From the NCBI GenBank assembly GCA_963850255.1, contig CAWKLL010000023.1, forward strand, positions 1-64,000: a stretch of DNA of 64,000 bases, written 5' to 3'. Source of the DNA: J054 sp963850255 (lineage in GTDB: Bacteria > Pseudomonadota > Gammaproteobacteria > Steroidobacterales > GCA-2729495). The notes under the pieces are model-generated. The model searched no databases, was not told the origin of the DNA, and was given only the letters and a program-made list of their open reading frames with translations. Shown here piece after piece: positions 60,905 through 64,000 of the stretch (positions within the stretch are counted from its first letter, which is position 1; every line of letters starts with the position of its first letter). The position numbers and the translations under genes were made by a program.

Positions 60905-61954
60905 ATGAAAGTAGAACTCCGCCAGCGCGGCCGGGCCTCGGTCGATTTCCTTGCAGATTTGGGTGCCTGGTCAGGCGGCCTGGCACCGACTATTCACGCC
61001 GACATGGCCAGCCGCGGTTTGGTGGACGAAGGCCTGGCTGAAGATCTCGATCAGCGATTGGAGCAGGTTGAGAGCGGGATGGCCGATTCGCTGCCGTTTT
61101 TTGCCTGGAGTCAGATCGGCGAATTTCTCTCGGAACGTCATGGCCGCGCGGCCATCGAGGCCTTCGAGGAAATACGCGAAGACATGCTGCCGGAATTTGA
61201 ACGGCTGAAGTCCGGACCCAGCACCATCACACGGGCAAGTCAGGATCCGACCCCGGGTTATGCCGAGGGTGTGGAATTCCATCGCACCCATGGCGGCTGG
61301 GACGGGCACCCGCACCAGGGTTTCATTCATGGTGAACTGATTCATCGCAAGTACGTGGCGAAAAATTATCCCGGCGATATTTTTGACCAGCGCCGCGAAA
61401 TACTCGGTGAACTGCCACGTCAGGACTACAAGCGAATTTTCGAGATGGGTACGTCCAGCGGCCATTTCACCGTGCCCCTGCAAGAGACCTTTCCCGACGC
61501 ACAGATCTGCGGCTGCGACATGAGCGCGATCATGCTTGAGCAGGCGCAACGCACGGCAAACGAGCGAGGCTGGTCCTGGAAGTTGTTGCAGGTGCCGGCA
61601 GAAGACACCGGTCTGGAAAGTGGCAGCTTTGACCTGGTGGCCTCCTATATTTTGATGCACGAAATGCCGGCCTCCGCGATTCGTGCCATCTTCAAGGAAG
61701 CTTTCAGGCTGCTGGAGCCGGGCGGCGACATGATCATGAGCGACGTTCGCCCGTTCCGTGACATGGATCGGCTTACCGAGTGGCGGGCTTACTACCTGGC
61801 TGTTAACGGCGGCGAACCGCATTGGCTGGAAGCGGCCACCATCGACCTGAAGGCCGCGGCCGAAGAAGTCGGCTTTGTGAATGCGCGCAGTTATGGCCTT
61901 GAGCCGATGCGTTATCCCTGGGTGACCGTTGCCCACAAGCCGGAGTCAGCGTGA
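60905..61954 (+). CDS. class I SAM-dependent methyltransferase (paralogue of the 5876 gene)
   Basis: 349 residues from ATG 60905 (GAGAAG upstream). Residues 1-150 form a helical, acidic domain (FFAWSQIGEFLSERHGRAAIEAFEEIREDM), followed by GGWDGHPHQGFIHGELIHRKYV. The methyltransferase core has RIFEMGTSSGHFTVPL (motif I), ICGCDMSAIML, SFDLVASYILMHEMP (motif IV) and FRLLEPGGDMIMSDVRPF. The layout matches the methyltransferase at 5876, and both are followed by a small coiled-coil gene. First gene of the operon opposite LysR. The substrate may be the compound handled by the FAD enzyme downstream. Confidence 0.87.
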   Translation: MKVELRQRGRASVDFLADLGAWSGGLAPTIHADMASRGLVDEGLAEDLDQRLEQVESGMADSLPFFAWSQIGEFLSERHGRAAIEAFEEIREDMLPEFERLKSGPSTITRASQDPTPGYAEGVEFHRTHGGWDGHPHQGFIHGELIHRKYVAKNYPGDIFDQRREILGELPRQDYKRIFEMGTSSGHFTVPLQETFPDAQICGCDMSAIMLEQAQRTANERGWSWKLLQVPAEDTGLESGSFDLVASYILMHEMPASAIRAIFKEAFRLLEPGGDMIMSDVRPFRDMDRLTEWRAYYLAVNGGEPHWLEAATIDLKAAAEEVGFVNARSYGLEPMRYPWVTVAHKPESA

Positions 61955-62199
61955 TGCCGAGTAAGGATCCGGAAAGCAAAGTGTTCCACGCGCTGGCCGC
62001 ACTGGCCGAGCAGGTCTGGGTGCTTAAGGACCGTCAAATCGTGATGGAAACTGTGTTGGCCGACAAGGGTGTTGATCTGCGCGACGAGCTGGAGCGCTTT
62101 CAGCCTGATGAGGCCCTCGCCAAGCGCATGGACGCAGAACGGCAACAGTTCATAGCAACGGTGATGGCCAGTTTCGGGACAGAGCATGCCGGCACTTAG
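61954..62199 (+). CDS. small coiled-coil protein, partner of methyltransferase
   Basis: 81 residues from ATG 61954, overlapping the methyltransferase stop by one base (TGATG); a GTG at 61951 is the alternative. Helical throughout: KVFHALAALAEQVWVLKDRQIVMETVLADKG then ELERFQPDEALAKRMDAERQQFIATVMASF. The pattern matches the small protein at 5512, which follows the paralogous methyltransferase. Its end overlaps the next start by 14 bases. No known domain. Confidence 0.78.
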   Translation: MPSKDPESKVFHALAALAEQVWVLKDRQIVMETVLADKGVDLRDELERFQPDEALAKRMDAERQQFIATVMASFGTEHAGT

Positions 62200-62863
62200 C
62201 GCGCTCAAGGAAGAGCTGCTGGCGCTATGCCGAAAAACCGACGGTGGCTTCAAGACCGCCAATGCGCCTTGGCTGGAACGCATCCGCGAGCTGATGGATG
62301 AACTGGCCGGCCTCAATCCCTTGCCGGCGCCTATGCTCAGCGAAGAAATTGACGGTCGCTGGAAGGCCGAGTTCGCCAGCTTTGGTATCAAGCCGCAGGA
62401 AGGACAGGGTATCCGTCGCGAGTCGGACCTGATGTTCAACAGCTTCGGAAAATTGCCCAGCGCGGCTATCAATGTGACTGACATTTACCAGGATATTGAT
62501 CGCGATAGTGGTGCCTATAACAACCTGATTGAATTTGATATTCCAGACAGCGACATTCGCGGTGAACTGATTACCGTGGGTCGGTTCCGTCCCGATGAAG
62601 AAAATCCACTGCGCGCCGTGGTGGAGTTTTTCGAGGTCGTGACGCGCCCCAGAGACTCCGCGGTCAGCGAAGCGGAGTTTCGCGCCGCGCTCGGCGTTGA
62701 CGATAGCGTGCCGCTGCAGGCGGAATTTCGACCGCCACGCCTGCATTCGGATATCGTGTTTCTTGATAACGACTTGCGTGTGAATATCGGCAGCGTGGGT
62801 GGCAATTACGTGTTGTCGCAAACGGGTCAGCCGGCTGGTACCGCAGCTATGTCTGTGCAATGA
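62186..62863 (+). CDS. PAP/fibrillin-like (plastid-lipid-associated-type) protein
   Basis: 225 residues. The body resembles the PAP/fibrillin domain: EEIDGRWKAEFASFG, FNSFGKLPSAAINVTDIYQDIDRDSGAYNNLIEFD, and near the end RLHSDIVFLDNDLRVNIGSVGGNYVLSQ, like the LDDDLRISRG..G.LFVL end of plant and cyanobacterial fibrillins. The N-terminal 45 residues are helical. Family proteins bind lipids or hydrophobic molecules. Its stop overlaps the next ATG (ATGA). In this operon it may hold a hydrophobic substrate for the methyltransferase and the FAD enzyme (inference). Confidence 0.6.
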   Translation: MPALSALKEELLALCRKTDGGFKTANAPWLERIRELMDELAGLNPLPAPMLSEEIDGRWKAEFASFGIKPQEGQGIRRESDLMFNSFGKLPSAAINVTDIYQDIDRDSGAYNNLIEFDIPDSDIRGELITVGRFRPDEENPLRAVVEFFEVVTRPRDSAVSEAEFRAALGVDDSVPLQAEFRPPRLHSDIVFLDNDLRVNIGSVGGNYVLSQTGQPAGTAAMSVQ

Positions 62864-64000
62864 CGATTCTGTCTCCGCAAGAGGCAGACTTTCAGGCACA
62901 CATCCCCATTGTCATCGTCGGTGGCGGTGGTTGCGGTCTGACTGCGGCCCTGGCTGCGCGTCAGGCCGGCGCCGAGGTGCTGGTGCTGGAACGTGACAAA
63001 AGCAATCTCGGCACCACGGCCATGTCGACGGGATTGATACCGGGCGCCAATACACGCTTCCAGCGCGAGCGGGGCATTGAAGACTCCGCACAGTTACTGG
63101 CTGCCGATATCGTCGGCAAGACCGGGGGGCAGACGGACGAGGCGCTGGCCCTCGCGCTGGCCGAAGCCTCGGCCAAGACCCTTGAGTGGCTGGCTGACGA
63201 TCACCAGGTGCCTTTTTCCCTGGTCGACAGTTTCCTGTATCCCGGTCACAGCGTGATGCGCATGCATGGCACGCCCAATCGGACGGGTGGCGAGTTAATG
63301 GGTGCGCTGGCCCTGGCCGCCGAGCGGGCGGGCGTGGACGTGTTGACGGAGGCGCTGGTCACAGATCTGTTTGCCGATGACGACGGTCGTATTCACGGCG
63401 TGCGCGTCAGTCGGCCCGATGGCAGTAGCGAAGATCTGGGCTGTGATGCGCTGATCCTGGCCTGCTGCGGTTTCGCCGGTAATGGCGAGATGGTGGCGGA
63501 GCTGATTCCGGAATTGCACGCCGCGGAGTTTTATGGACATCCCGGCAACAAAGGCGATGCCATTCGCTGGGGCCGGCAACTGGGCGCCGAGATCAAGGAC
63601 ATACGTTCCTACCAGGGCCACGCCGGTCTGGCCAAGGGCTACGGCGTGCCGATACTCTGGCCGGTGATTGTCGAGGGCGGCTTCCAGGTTAACCAGGCCG
63701 GCGCGCGGTTTGCCAACGAGGCGCGCGGCTACTCCGAACAGGCCGTTGACGTGCTGGCGCAGCCGGGTCACGTTGCCTTCACTATTTACGATGCGCGCCT
63801 GCATGAGTTAATGCAGGAGTTCGAAGACTATCGCGACGCCATCGAGGCCGGCGCCATCCGCACGGCCGCCACGCTGGAGGATTTGTGTGCGCAAACGGGT
63901 ATCGATTTGCCCGGTTTGCAGGCCACGCTGGATGAGGTCGCCGCCATGAAGGCCGGCGATAAAGCTGATCCCCTGGGCCGCGACTTCACCGGCAAACCGA
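62860..64000 (+). CDS. FAD-dependent oxidoreductase, fumarate-reductase/ketosteroid-dehydrogenase type (cut by window end)
   Basis: Starts at ATG 62860, overlapping the previous stop, and stays open to the window end (380 codons visible). N-terminal FAD motif VIVGGGGCGLTAALAARQAGAEVLVLERD, then NLGTTAMSTGLIPGAN, MHGTPNRTGGELMGALALAAERAGVDV, a second nucleotide-contact strand DALILACCGFAGN, and QVNQAGARFANEARGY, as in the FAD_binding_2 family. Members reduce fumarate or dehydrogenate 3-ketosteroids and similar substrates. The active-site region may begin at GRDFTGKP at the cut edge. Last visible gene of the LysR-linked operon. Confidence 0.88.
   Translation, partial: MTILSPQEADFQAHIPIVIVGGGGCGLTAALAARQAGAEVLVLERDKSNLGTTAMSTGLIPGANTRFQRERGIEDSAQLLAADIVGKTGGQTDEALALALAEASAKTLEWLADDHQVPFSLVDSFLYPGHSVMRMHGTPNRTGGELMGALALAAERAGVDVLTEALVTDLFADDDGRIHGVRVSRPDGSSEDLGCDALILACCGFAGNGEMVAELIPELHAAEFYGHPGNKGDAIRWGRQLGAEIKDIRSYQGHAGLAKGYGVPILWPVIVEGGFQVNQAGARFANEARGYSEQAVDVLAQPGHVAFTIYDARLHELMQEFEDYRDAIEAGAIRTAATLEDLCAQTGIDLPGLQATLDEVAAMKAGDKADPLGRDFTGKP

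Noticed and set aside
60971..61936. 321-codon open frame on the minus strand
   Set aside because: Lies entirely antisense to the methyltransferase with clear motifs I and IV.

Overview
The window is about 64 kb of GC-rich, gene-dense DNA with no rRNA, tRNA, insertion sequence, prophage or CRISPR array that I can see. The contents suggest a free-living, probably aquatic gammaproteobacterium: a TonB-dependent receptor, VPLPA/PEP-CTERM surface proteins, very large secreted malectin/dockerin-type proteins, c-di-GMP riboswitches, a LysR regulator and many catabolic oxidoreductases. The taxonomic guess is inference from gene content only.

Layout. 1-12.5 kb holds the C-terminal part of a TonB-dependent receptor, an NmrA-like reductase, an alpha/beta hydrolase, a DUF1838 protein, a DUF2470/HugZ-like protein, a methyltransferase with a small coiled-coil partner, a DUF1800-DUF1501 export pair, a frameshifted exported protein and a Bcr/CflA-type exporter. 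12.7-39.7 kb is a cell-surface region. It has two VPLPA-CTERM proteins (one cohesin-like), then four huge secreted proteins read leftward as one probable operon (30464 to 14457) built from malectin, cohesin-like, Ig-like, thrombospondin-3 and dockerin-like modules. A divergent subtilase-like protein with its own dockerin-like tail follows, then an 1000-residue modular lipoprotein preceded by two tandem c-di-GMP-I riboswitches, and two more PEP-CTERM proteins. 39.8-64 kb is metabolic: TlpA-like thioredoxin, sterol-desaturase-like enzyme, S-formylglutathione hydrolase, two GPH-type symporters, several SDR/NmrA reductases, a haem-c/FMN split-barrel fusion, amidinotransferase, Asp/Glu racemase, GST, beta-lactamase-like lipoprotein, a hydrolase-PhyH pair, and a LysR gene divergent from a four-gene operon (methyltransferase, small coiled-coil protein, PAP/fibrillin-like protein, FAD-dependent oxidoreductase cut by the window end).

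How it fits together. The most striking part is the surface region. Four PEP-CTERM genes share an 11-base upstream element (CCGRTGACGCA), the modular lipoprotein sits behind tandem c-di-GMP aptamers, and cohesin-like and dockerin-like modules occur on neighbouring secreted proteins. Inference: a c-di-GMP-linked extracellular matrix or carbohydrate-binding assembly, possibly held together by non-cellulosomal cohesin-dockerin contacts and sorted by an exosortase encoded elsewhere. A second recurring theme is a paralogous module, methyltransferase plus a small coiled-coil protein, present at 5.5-7.0 kb and again at 60.9-62.2 kb.

Caution. At least nine genes carry apparent single-base frameshifts, almost all of them one extra base, with clear homology continuing in the new frame. 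These look more like assembly errors than gene decay, so such genes are given as one CDS with the break noted.
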